Shown here piece after piece: positions 37,204 to 49,517 of a stretch of 64,000 nt of DNA. The DNA comes from Strigops habroptila (lineage: Eukaryota > Chordata > Aves > Psittaciformes > Psittacidae), in assembly GCF_004027225.2 (NCBI RefSeq), contig NC_044302.2, positions 41,600,510 to 41,664,509 on the forward strand, given 5' to 3'. How positions within the stretch are numbered: position 1 is the stretch's first letter; the number at the start of each line of letters is the position of its first letter. The notes beneath the pieces were generated by a model, which was given only the letters and a program-made list of their open reading frames with translations, was not told the DNA's origin and searched no databases. Made by a program: the position numbers and the translations under genes.

Positions 37204-39410
37204 TGTTTGTTTGGTTTTCGTTTGTTAGTTTATTTAGGAGTTAGTCAACACCTGCCAAAGGTGATACTCCAGTTGGAAATCTAATGGATGGTAACTAAGT
37301 ATCAGAAGATCCTAAACATATTGCCAACTAGGGTAACACAGTAGGAGTGGATCTGTAGAGTAAACCAGTTGGTACTAAGGACTGGGTATTCCATTACGTA
37401 TTGACTTCAGAGGTTTTACTTCAGGCTGCTTCTGGTCTGACCTGTGAATGGAAAACTCATTAGTGGTTGGACCAATCCAGGGGCACATCTTCTGAATTGT
37501 TATTATCTGTGGGTAATCCAGGTAATATGCTTTAAGACCTCTCTGCAGCGTGGTATATAGAAAAAATCAGGAGGTTTGCTTCTAAGTTGCGCTCTTGGTC
37601 TCACCTAAGATGCAATGTAGAATCCTAGTTTATCACTCTGTCCTGAAGACAGATCATCAGTTCTACATCCTGCAATAAGTGGCCAGTCTGGGTATGGTAT
37701 TGTGAGTTCTTCCCTTGTTAAAAGTCTTCCTACTAGGTTAGAGGTAAGCTTGCTCGTGAAAGGATTATTTCTGAGCTGAAGTAAAACCTATCTGTTGTAT
37801 AGCATATAACTACAATATTGTTTACACTCTTTGGAGTGCCAGAGAACAGCTGTTTCTTGTTTTTTAAGTGTAGTGAAAAGGAGACAGATCCAGCAGGAAA
37901 ACTTAAACAGGGGATGGTAATGGCTGAGAATTTGCACTCCCTTCTTCAGGCAAGGTGTTCGACTTAATGAATTTGAAACTCGGACCTGGGCAAGCTCCCT
38001 GATACAAATGCCAAAGTGATTTCAGCAACCAAAGATCTGACTGATAGATTTTTACCTGGAGAGGAAATTACTGAGACAAAAGCCTCACTACTGAAATTTT
38101 TAAACCTCTTGAGTTTCAACCACTTTCAATTTTGGCGTGCCCAAATGAGCAGCACGACCTCATTCTTCACAAAGTCAGAGGACAGACACGAAGAGATTGA
38201 TTTGGAGTCATTAAAACAATCCATCAGTATGCTTATTTGATGACAATGCTTCCTGAGGTAAGTCTAAAACCACTGCTAGCACCAATATTGCAGCTGGCAA
38301 GAGCACTTTCCAGAGAGTATCTGGAGGTGGCCCTGACAGCTGCTCTGAACTGTCATGTTGCACATTCCACAGTTTAAACAGTAATTTATTTTGCAATCCC
38401 TGCATCATCAGTTCTGAAGTGTTTGTCCATAATGTTTAATGTTTAAAGAGTCAATATTTAAAGAGATCTGTGGCAGCAAATAAAACCTCTAGGTTGCTTT
38501 AAAGTTAATATTTCACACACTGACGGTAATATAGAAAAAGAACTGTCACTGATGAAGTGTCAGTGCCTCTGTTAAGGCAAGAAATTATGGTGCCAAGAGA
38601 ACCACCAGTGAGAAAGACTATTTAAAACTTCTGCCGCATTTTCTGAGTATCTTAGTAAAGTTCACCAGAGCTTAAAGGAAAAACTCTGTTTGTTAATCCT
38701 ATTCAAGACATGCAGGGGAACAAAACAGTGTGAATAGTACAAACAGGGTATATAGGATTTGCCAATGTAGAGAAGAGAATGTCCCAGCTGCACTGCCTCC
38801 TTCTCCAAGCCAGCATGGGAAAAACCAGGCATGTATATTGGCAGATTGTGTGATACACTGCTGCTCTCAGTAAATCCTGTAAAGCTGCCACAATACCTTC
38901 CTGCAGGATCACTGCTTTGAAGTAGCATAGTCATGTTTGGCATTGAAGTTCCCAAAGTGTTGCTGGAATAACCAAAGGAGTAAATTTGTAGGGTGTGCTG
39001 CCCATAGGGGAAGATGATGGCAATAAAAGCTGGTACTTCAGGCATCGAAATCAGTGTACATGACTGTAAGGTAATACAAGCAAAGAAGGAAGGGCCAGTG
39101 GTGGTGACCTGAGGTTAACAGACATTGCCTTTGCTAACCTTGCTGCTTCTAGATCACCCTCTCTACCCAACAGTGCTTCTGCAGCAAAGGTCTGTGGCAG
39201 TGATGCTGGGAAGGACAACTTGCCCTCCCCCTTCTTCCACACACAGTTCTGAGCGACAGGAGGACTGCTGCCATAAGCAGCAGTCAGGCGGAAGACCTCT
39301 GAGCAAATCAGTAATTATCAGGATCTCAAAGATACTTTTGTTCCCTTAACTTAAACTTTTAGAAACAGGGATATTTAATTAGTGAAAGGACTTCTGATTT
39401 TATACCACAC

Positions 39411-39429
39411 ATTATATATATATATATAA
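39411..39429 (+). repeat. TA dinucleotide repeat
   Basis: About nine TA units, a short microsatellite. Confidence 0.8.
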
Positions 39430-41121
39430 TATTTTCATTTGATTTGGGTAAACACCTGCAAGCACAAGGAAAGTTATTCCACTGAACAGAAAAGCACCCC
39501 TCTAATCTAAAATTACTTTGGTTGAAGCATCAGGTTAAGCATCATGATGTATTTGTTGGTCAAATACAAATTAAATAAATAAACATTTTTATGTTTGGGG
39601 GTTTTTTCTAAGTTTTTAGGAACTGTGACCATTGTTTCCAGGTACTCTAACCAGTAGCTGATATTTCTGTGAGAGGGAAGGTGTTAAAAAAATCCTGCCT
39701 CTTAACATGGAAGTTTGGTATTTCAAGCTGGAAAGATAGCTCACTTCCTGAAAATCACGTCCAATAGTATCTTTCCTTGACAATAAATATTTTTTGTGTA
39801 AAGGGAGCACAAAATATGGTTTAATACTTCTAAATAACACTTTTAAATAAATGCGGGATGTGGTTTTTTTTTCCTAACCTGATCTTTCTGAGTTAGATCC
39901 TGCATAGTTCCAAAAGGTATGAATAGTTTCTTGTAAGTAGAGAAGAGAAACAGAAACATGACTTATAAAATATTCTGAATACTCAGGTCTCTGCGCTCAC
40001 TCTCCCTCTGTCTCCAGACCTAAAAATGCTGTGAAGTGGAGGCAAACCGCCAAGAGCTTCACACCCAGTGCTGAACTGGCATAAAGTCAAAGGTTGCTAG
40101 TTGCATTTGGATGCCAGAACATTAGCATGGCTTTCACTACTGGTTCTTACACATCCTTTTTGAAAGCTAGATACTTTGCAATTTTTGCCTCTTCTATAAG
40201 CTTTCATTGCTTGCTCTTCCAAGTTTTCCTTGAGTGCTAATCTTGCTGCTGGTAAGAAAGCATCTTGCATATTAAAAGTTCTCCTCTTCAGTGTTAGCTG
40301 TTCCTGGTGATCCCTCTTCTGCAATGGGAAGCATACGCATCAAGTGCTGCATGCTCTGGATATGTCTGCAGTGTCAGTTCAGTGCAGTTTAAGCCTGCTC
40401 TTTGGCCCAGATTTGCCAGTCAGCCACACTGCTGCTCCCAAAGCCCCACTGGCAGACTACCTCAGCCCAAGTTCTGGAGACGAATTCAGAAGGGAGCAGT
40501 CTGCCCTTTCCTAGAGCCCTCCAAATAGGTCCAAATTTCCACTCAGAAATGGAACATGTTAAGTTTGCATGCAACACTACCCTGTCAGTGGTATCCCAAG
40601 CCTGACCCTTGTTAACACTGTATGAAAGACCTCCATGATTAACCAGCACAATCCGAAAAGTCAAAGGCTGAACAAGGAGGGATCTGCCCTAGATCCCTGG
40701 TCTTTACTCCACAACTAATGTCTAACCTCAGAAGGTACCACAATGGAGCAGCAGTAGGTTTAACCCAAAACTTACAAGCATACTTTTGGGACAGTCTTTT
40801 AGTCACCATGTACTCAGAGAGACACCAATACACAACTAATAAATCACAAGCTTTACTTAAGCTTAGAAATGTTCCCACCAAACCCCGCGGGCGTATTCGT
40901 GTGTTAAATGCTCTGGGATCAACCACCTGAGGCTATGAGCTCACAGATCCGCTTAAAGTCCCTTGATGTTATAAACATGCATTTGTATCGAGCATCTGAT
41001 GAAATGGAAGATTGACACCCTTACTATATTTGATATTACAGCACTTTAAACCAAGGTTCTATTCTGTGGGAAGAGCAAGGACTCTAATCACAGAAAACTC
41101 TATGTAACATTATTTCTTTCC

Positions 41122-41246
41122 TATGATCATAGAATTGTTTGGGTTGGAAGGGACCTTAAAGACCATCTGGTTCCAACCCCCTGCCACAGGCACGGACACC
41201 TTCCACTAGACCAGGTTGCTCAAAGCCCTGTCCAACCTGGCCTTGA
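41122..41246 (-). mobile_element. CR1 LINE fragment, 3' end
   Basis: Antisense CR1: ATCATAGAATTGTTTGGGTT, GGAAGGGACCTTAAAGACCA and CACTAGACCAGGTTGCTCAA, breaking off after CAACCTGGCCTTGATG. Confidence 0.92.
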
Positions 41247-41530
41247 TGTGGTTGGTTGTGGATGTTCAAGTGGCTGGCAGAAGGAACCAACACAAGTGAG
41301 CAGATGCCGCCTTGCACCAAAGCAGACTTAACTCCAGCGTGGATGGAAAATAACCACAGCCTCTCTTCTCCTGTGCAATTCTCAGTATCACAGTAAAAGG
41401 AACACACACTATAATTAATGATTTACATATTTATAACCCAATCTTCTTGACCTTTGTTAGCCAAAACACCTGAGTAAACCAATCTGTATGCTTAAATTTC
41501 TTGTAGCAGCTGGGAACGTGGCAAATGCTT

Positions 41531-41549
41531 AAAAAAAAAAAAAAAAAAA
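41531..41549 (+). repeat. poly(A) run, 19 bases
   Basis: Uninterrupted A run, with no recognisable retroposed sequence just upstream. Confidence 0.85.
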
Positions 41550-44500
41550 GCTTTTTAAGATAGTAGGAAGCAGGAATATAAAAATGGTCAGATGGAGTTT
41601 AACAATGAGACAAGTGGTAACTGCTGAAAACAGGAAAAACATGTAAAGAATGTAAAAAGCTATTCTAGCTATTTTGCTTGTGTGGTTGCACACTTCACTT
41701 TTGCAATGATAACAAATTGCTTGCTATCCATCTAAGCAACTGTTTCCTAATTTCATGCCACTACATATAGCTGACTAGGTGAAATATGCTGATCAGTAAT
41801 TTTGAGGATTATAGCTAAATTGTTGCACTGATTTCAAGTTAATGGTCATAAAAATTCTTTACTACCTTTGCAGCAATTCTTTGGACAGAACAAAGTATTT
41901 TGACTGTTTCCAACACTGAGGGTGGCAGGCACACCCTGAAGGAATATTTCGACAAAATATATGTACCATTTTAAATAACTACCTCTTTTGGCTTCATCCA
42001 CCCACCAAAATGAATGAAATATGAAAGCAAATTTTATGCCCTTGAACAAGGGCAGGATTCCTTTTCTGAGTATGTCTCAATGAAGCTCCTACAGCTTGCT
42101 GCTAGTGTTTTGTCCCTTGAGTTTAGGCAGTCAGAGACGCTTGATACTGCATAATGAATATCCAGAAGCCTATTTGTGTCAGACTAGCAAGGGAAGATCA
42201 TATGAAGAAGCAAAGTTATTAGGAGAAATAATGCATCTCTTGCTCTCAGGAACTCAATCCTCTGTTAGTGCCAGTGAAGAAATTCCTGCCTATCCTTAAC
42301 ATTCTGCTTTAGAGGCCAAAAGTAAATCAGGATTCACAAGCACCATGGATTCCTTTAGCTCTACCTAGTATCTGTAGTGGCCAGATCAAAGCTTTTAACT
42401 GAGTAAACCAATCTATGCTTCTGTTTTTGTGAAAATACGCTTGATTGTGCACACCCTGCTGATAAAAAACTGTGCTTAATCAGCATAAATGCATGCTTTG
42501 CGTGCATGAGCACAGCGTGTCGTTGAAAACAGATTGGATGGTTTTAGCTGGGCGAAATGGCTGTTGTCCATATAACCAGCAATTTGGAAGGTAGTTTTTG
42601 TGTGGACACGTTGGGTACACATGAAGCACTAGAAGGCAATGCCTGTTGACATTGCATCCATATGGGTGCAGAGGGGGTCAGTAAATTAATTGTCATGGAG
42701 GTTGTAAATGGGAATAGAAGGATGTTATTCAACCCTAAGAAGTGTAAGATACAAACACTGGACTTGGGAGCTTGCTCAACAAAAAACCAATATCACCAGC
42801 AGAAGTTCCTAAGTACAGACACAATGTTGATAAGTCCCTCCCTGAAATTTTCCTTACGGTAATTTATTATTGAAGACAAATAGCAATCAATAAACCAAAC
42901 AAAAACATCCAGACCCCTACCAAAACATTTTAAATAACAAAGATTATTTTGCTCTTCCTAAAACATTTTTTTCAGTTCTCTGTTGTGGAGTCACTATTTC
43001 CTTTGTTCTTCATGCCCAGGACTCACAAAGTAAAGAGCATCTTAATTTCTGAAGTGAAATAATGCAGACATTAGGCTAATTTACAAACAAACTTTCCAGC
43101 TTCTCTCAAGCTTGGTGATCTAGGACACAAGGATGTAGTGTTCTTCACTTACAGGAACAAGAAGTAAGGAAAAACTATTTTTACATATGTATTACTTGTG
43201 TATTTCCTTAAATAGAAGGTAAGCAATCTAATCCAAAGCACTACAAAACCCTTTTCTTTGACCTTAATCGGCTGGCAGAGGCGCAACTACAGTACAGGTG
43301 AGCCTTTGTTTGACAAGCAGATAAAATCAAAGTTTGAGTTAAGGCTTAACTAACCTGAGACTCAGTGCTGTGCTCTAATGGGTTCTGCAGTACTGATCTA
43401 CTGCTTTGTTATTGCAGTGAATACCTTAAGCTATCATGTCTCAAGTTGCCTACTGGGTATTTAGGGAGAGTATCTGGCCTAAGGATGTCAATGGGAATTT
43501 TGCCCCTAACTTAATTTACAACCTGGATTTTACCCACAGTTTGTTGAATCACTGTTTTTTACTGAGTGTTCCAAACTATACCATACTAGATAACCTTAAT
43601 ACTCTATTTTCAGCACTATTGCTTTTACTGAATCAAACATGTCTGTTGATCTGCTTGAATAGGTCTGAAACAAAAATGGAGGTGGGGAGAGACAAGGTTT
43701 TTAAAGTTTTGCAAGAAAGCTTTGAATGGCTTCTCTAGACATGCAACAACAATTGCAAAAATCATATAAAATGGATAGAAGACCATCATTTCAGGAAGAT
43801 GAGCAACTATCCCTGAGAGACCTTACACTTGATATGCTGAAAAAGTGGAATGATATAGCTAAACAACGGAGGAATTTCAGCAAGGTGAATGTTAACCTTG
43901 CATATTCAAATATATCTCGCTTTGAAATGTGTCTCTTCACAGGGGAAACTGATTTGCCTAAGTGAGTCTTGGAACAAGTGACTTTTGTGTTTTACAGTTA
44001 ACGTAAATAATCATCCTGTTTTCTGGTCGTACTAATGATTTCTGCTGTCCAAAAAGGATGGTGGTTCTTTCTCTCTTTTTGTGGGGGGAAGACAGAGGGA
44101 ATACTTTCTTTAGATGCAGACATATGAGTATGTTATAGCACAAATTAGGAGACAAGCCTTCTTCAGGCACACCATTCTGTAAAATCACTGCTCCCAGCCA
44201 CTTTTATTAGAAACGAGAAATATAGGCTCCTCCTTTGCCCACACTCACCGTTTCTGATTACATCTCTTTCCCCGTCTTTTATTAGTACTTCATTTTGCAA
44301 AGCAAGCATAAACCAGCTCCATTTTGCATTCCCTTTGCAAAGGTGCAAATGATTTGGCAATTGCAATCACGTATGACCTATTACATAACTGCGTATGCTT
44401 CCTATTTTAATCGGTGTGGCAAATGACTCATTGTTTAAATGTGCAACTTTAAAACCTACTGATATGAAAACATAACAAAGAACAGCTTCATTTTTGACTA

Positions 44501-45994
44501 CCCTCTGATTGAATATATCATATTTAGTACTATAGTTCTTGTCTGCAATGACACACTCTGCCTAGTTGGCTGCTTCACCTTTATGCTGAGTTGTAAGATT
44601 TGTGTAATACTGTAGAAGTAACACAGAGAAAGAAAAAAAGAATGTATCTATTTTCCCTGCTTGTATTCTTTTGTATTTTGTTGGATAGATGAGATCAGGA
44701 CTAAAGCATTTCCTCTACTCTCTACGTAATACTGATAAAATAAAACGTCTTGTTATAGACAGCCATGCAGGATTTCTCTTCCCCTAATATGGCTAATATT
44801 CTGAACAGATGAACACGGGAGAAATACACACATGTCCTTTGACACGCACAAAAAGCGAAGATCGGTCAACAGCTACTGATGATCTGCAGAGACACAGCAA
44901 TATGTTTTAAAAGGAAAAGGACATATATACTGAGGAAAAAAAATCCAGTAATTTTATGAAGATTCCCTCTCCAATTTGTAAATTTACTGTTATGAAAAGT
45001 ATTACTTAAAGCCTTAGTTTTATTTTGATCACTTGTCCAAGCCCAAACTCACTTCAAGAATGCAAACACATGACATGCCTACTGTTCCAGGAAGGAGAGT
45101 ATTGTTGTTTTCTCATGTTCTCCCATTTTTTGCAACCTCTACTGTATTAAAAATGTACAAATACAAAGGGCATCTGTGAATGAAAGAAACTACCTATTCT
45201 CGTGTGATCAGAACCACATGTATTGGTGTCCAGACTTGTACATTATTTGCAGCAGTAATGATGATTACTATAATTTTTGCAGATGCAGCCCTACAATTTA
45301 AAGTCCTCACTAGTGAGTAATAAATTCAACTCAGAGACATAAAATCTAACAAATGACCAGAATGTATACTCTGAACACCTAAATTCCAGAAAAAAGGTAT
45401 GAACTCATTGCAACCTCTGTAGAGTCTCACTCTACAAAGTTCATTTGTACCAACATTAATATTTTGCAACATAATCATAGGTACAATTTTTAGAGTCCTC
45501 TGGAATTAAAACGCAGGCTCCTGTGACTTTCAAAAATGGAACAGGTATTCTAAATTAAATCCCTGAATACCCTGAAATACTTTATTTTCTCTGCAGTGTT
45601 TCTTCCTATCAGCTTTCTGTTTCACCTAATATAGAAAAAGCCCTTGTCAAAATCCTGTCTGTACCTTGATAAGTTATTAAGTGAATTAAAAACATATTAC
45701 AACATTAAACCAGAATCTTGGGGTTTTTTTATTTCTATATACAACTTTAATTACTACATACTTTTATGCTACAGTCAGTTTTCAGTCTATCTTATTTTTG
45801 TACTGAAAATGAAACAGTATCTTAAGTTGTAAAAAGAAGTTGAAATACAAATAACTGCAGTTCCTAGCACTAAGATCTAGAAGTACTCAAGAATGTAAAA
45901 CAAACATCTTTCCTAGTAGACTGACTTTAGCTCCAGCCTCTCACTTATCTTTTATAGTGTGTTAACATCTCTTCTTCTGCCCATAAGCAGACCT

Positions 45995-46030
45995 AACTGT
46001 TGAAGCAAACCCAACTGTTGCAGCAAACCC
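45995..46030 (+). repeat. 18-bp tandem duplication
   Basis: Two adjacent copies of AACTGTTGMAGCAAACCC differ at one base. Confidence 0.85.
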
Positions 46031-48953
46031 TTATGTTCTTGGTCTTGCTTCCCTCTCACAGCCACTTTAAAATTCTCCCTTTCTGCTTTGAAACACCTCT
46101 ATCACACCAGACCAGGTTTGTCAGATTTTCTATTTGACACTTTCTCTAACAAAACAGATTGACTCTTTGCACTGTGATCTCCTGGGAGACAAAGTAGGTT
46201 GCAAAACTGCCAACAGAAGTTACTGGAAGGATCTCTTGAAGGCAGCTATGGGTATGGCATCTGATTTTGCAGACTGGCACAAATGTATCATTCCAAGTCC
46301 GTGATTAAGTACCAACCACCATCAAAGCTTTTGATATGTGATTCAAAATACAAGCATGGAGATGTCTCGTTTCATAGTTCTAGTACAAACCCTGATTATC
46401 TATTAAGTTAGTGATAGCTACCTGTTTTACATCATTGTGATAAGTTCCATAGACTTTACAATATACCTTATACAGTATACAAACAATAAACTATTCAAGT
46501 TTAGGTGGATTATCTAAGCAAATACTTTGAAAATATCTTTTCAAGGGCCAGATAAGATGCTTACCAGAGAAATTACAGGATGATGAAACAGAAACTATGA
46601 GTCTGGAATACAAAACCTTAAGAGGAAGAAAGTGGGTAGGTTTTATTGTCCATCAGTGTTTATTATTTCCCTGTGCTCAAGAAACAGTAAAGAACTGTGT
46701 CAATGATGATGAATCCATTTAAAAATGGCATCATCCTTGTTCTTTCTTTCCAAGAAATTTTTCCCTTAGTTGCCTGTTGGTTGTCTTCCCCCCAATGCCT
46801 TAGTTTTTATGACAGGACATGCATTATTGTTTTCATCTACATAACAGCAGGACTTGGTAAAGATCGCAGCAGATGCTGGTTGCAGTATCACCCCTAGTAC
46901 CAGCTGTTTCTGTATTTCCTCACAGGTGGTGGTCTTCCACACGGCTGACAGTTGAATCCCGTTCAAAAAGCATGACTAAGGCTGCAGTAGGTATAAAGCC
47001 AAGTTTCCTCTTGGATTCTCTTCTTCCTCTTGCTGTGCCTGATGTGGCTGGCAGAGTTATGCCATTGTGGAACAGAGATTGCTGGAAATAAATTCTTCTT
47101 AAGCAGACAGGCTTTTGTTCAGTTTTGACTCCAGGCTCCCAGCCCAAAGTCTTGAGCAATCTGCACTGAGAAAGCTCTGTGCGTCTGTGGTAAGGCTCTT
47201 TTTTAGAGGCTTCTAGTCTGAGCCAATTCGTAGCAAAGAGAACCATTTTCTGAAAGACTGTTCTGGGCAGAAGATCTTCATTATCAGCCTTGACCTAGCA
47301 CATTCTATGAGATTTCCATCAAATTAGGCTTTGGATTTAGATGCAGATAAGCCCATTCTTTGGTTTCTATACCTGTATTTATGTGAACTAGTTGCAGAAC
47401 AAATCAGGGAGGCACACTGTATTCTTGTACCTCTTGCCTGTTAATTAATTCTTCACATTTTTTCTATACAAGTGGGTGAAAGAAATGCTGCGTGCACATA
47501 TTTTTTTCTTTCTGAAAAAGGAATACAAGATTCAACAGCTTATTTTCTGTAACAGCCACAACTTCATTCATCATGTGAAATCCAAGGTTGCTCTGTGCTC
47601 TAAAATAGTCAGCACATTACTTGTCTTCTTGTGAGCAAATAATTTTGTGGGTTTTCCTGCTCCTTTCCCATTTCTCATTACTACTTCCAGAAGATGGTGT
47701 CTGTAATGTTTTTGCACAACTCTACAAACTGAGGCACTTTTTAGAACCAAGATTTTTTGGACACACTCATATCAGCATAATGGTTGTGAAACATTTTGCG
47801 TAACTGTTCGAAGAACATCTCTCTCTCATTTTCTTAGTGACAATGGCAGACAACCCCTCCAGTCTATCAGTAGTTAGAAGTCATCACCTGTCACCCAAAT
47901 TCTGAGCATTTCTATCCAGTCTTTACCTGTCAGCTATTTTTGATGAATGCTTTGATGAATCATATAAAAATTGTATGAGCCTGATTTCTGCTGCAGTATG
48001 CACTTTACAGATCCTTCACTTCTTTTGCAAGCTAAAAACAGAAGAATGAGGACTATAAAGAGTTCTGATGTTTCTTCATCTGCTTGTAAGTCCTAAATGC
48101 ACATTCATGTGTCTGTATCCTGTTCTGCAGAATGGCAAGGCAATTTTACAATGGCCGTGAGCTCCTTTTATGTTCTGAAAGAATGCCTGTATGTATCAGT
48201 ATGTCAAACATCTTAAATGCAATAAAGCATACAAAATAAATGAGAAAAGCCACAAAACAAATCCCAGCTGATTCAAAGCATATCTGATTATTTTTCTTTC
48301 CAAGATATCAATAACACTGTTGCTGTATTGGCTTTGTCTAAGATGAAATGTGGAAACTCGCTTTGGATTGCAATACTGAAGATACTCAAGATACTAATGC
48401 TTATCTGGTATATTTTAATATTCAGTTATTGTGTGCTTTTACACAGGATTAAGACAGATGGTTTTTGAATCAATAGACTACACTTGGGTAGCCACATAGT
48501 GTACCAGATTGGTATACTTATTCACTCACCTGAAATTCTGTATTGCTTCCCTTGGGGAAATATTAAGAGTAGCATATCTATTAGAGAGCCAGTCATGCTA
48601 AAAGCTTTATTTGTTCAATTGACTGCTGCTTAAAAGCTTGTAATTACAGCATGACAGACAGTAACAGACCAACGTATTCATTTCTCACTGCATAACTACG
48701 TCCTGAGCACGAATAGCTGGGATTACTATGAATGGAGAAGAACCATTTAGGTATGTAACAGAAAAGAAAAATATAAAGAATTATTTTTGCATAAAGGTGC
48801 TCTTAGCCCTTTAAAACCTGTTCATTCCTTATGAAGCCACAGTATTTTTTAAAATGCTTGAACTGAAACAGTTTCTGGAGAGATAATTACATCTTTTATT
48901 AGACCAACTACATACAGTTGTAAAGAGTGGACTGTTTTTATTAGTTGTTGCCA

Positions 48954-49517
48954 TGGTTTAACCCCAGCAAGTAACCACTTGCTCACTTCCCCAACACCCT
49001 CCCCATTGGGACTGGGGAGAGAACTGGAAGATTAAAAGTGAGAAAACTCGTGGGTTGAGATAAAGGCAGTTTAACAGGTAAATCAAGGGCCGCACACGCA
49101 AGCAGAGCAGAACAAGGAATACTTTCAACACTTCCCATGGTCAGGCAGGTGTTCAGCCGTCTCTAGGACAGCAGGGCTCCATCACAGTGACTTGAGAAGA
49201 CAAACACCATCACTCCCAATGTTCCCCTTTCCTTCCTCTTCCCCAGCTTTCTGTGCTGAGCCTGATGCCATATGGTGTGGGATATCTCGTTGGTAAGTTG
49301 GGGTCAGCTGTCCTGGCTGTGTCCCCCCCAATTCCCTGCGCACCCTCCCTGTGCACTCCTTGCTGGTGGAGTGAGAGGCAGAAAAGGCCTTGGCTCTGTG
49401 TAAGCACTGCTCATTAGTTAAGAAAACCGTATCCTCAACAGCTTCCAGAACAAATCCAAAACATTGCCCCCTACCTGCTACTGTGAAGAAAATTAACTCT
49501 ACCCCAGCCAAAGCCAG
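48954..49517 (-). mobile_element. solo LTR of an endogenous retrovirus, diverged
   Basis: The + strand starts TGGTTTAACCCCAGCAAGTA and continues with AAAACTCGTGGGTTGAGATA, CAGTTTAACAG, then TGGTGTGGGATATCTCGTTG, GGGTCAGCTGTCCTGGCTGT and AATTAACTCTACCCCAGCCA. I recognise this as the antisense of an LTR family common in many bird genomes, whose sense strand begins with a CTGGTTTCAGCTGGGATAGA-like block. No gag, pol or env lies next to it, so it is a recombined solo LTR. Bounds are accurate to perhaps 10 bases. The open frame across it on the - strand is not a gene. Confidence 0.82.

Larger units (their letters stand above)
28338..41121. other. intergenic, CDO1-TMED7, part 2
   Basis: About 12.8 kb without a recognisable gene. 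It holds a C-rich tract (28395), an A-rich tract (32928), GTTA-type low complexity (33137-33175), a G15 run (37167) and a TA repeat (39411). Open frames at 34680-35093, 36187-36534 and 38662-39045 were inspected and show no known family or supporting splice structure. Confidence 0.65.
41247..48953. other. intergenic, CDO1-TMED7, part 3
   Basis: About 7.7 kb of AT-rich DNA with an A19 run at 41531 and an 18-bp tandem duplication at 45995. Two overlapping open frames near 43436-43965 and one at 46920-47246 (- strand) have no recognisable family. Confidence 0.65.

Noticed and set aside
38662-39045. A 127-codon - strand frame
   Set aside because: No known family and no repeated codon bias or splice context; treated as chance.
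41531-41549. A19 run as the tail of a processed pseudogene
   Set aside because: The sequence upstream does not match any recognised mRNA and no target-site duplication is evident.
43436-43965. Two overlapping + frames of 100 and 79 codons, the second helix-like in composition
   Set aside because: No family recognised, no CpG island, no convincing splice partner, and intergenic position; length is within chance for AT-rich DNA of this size.
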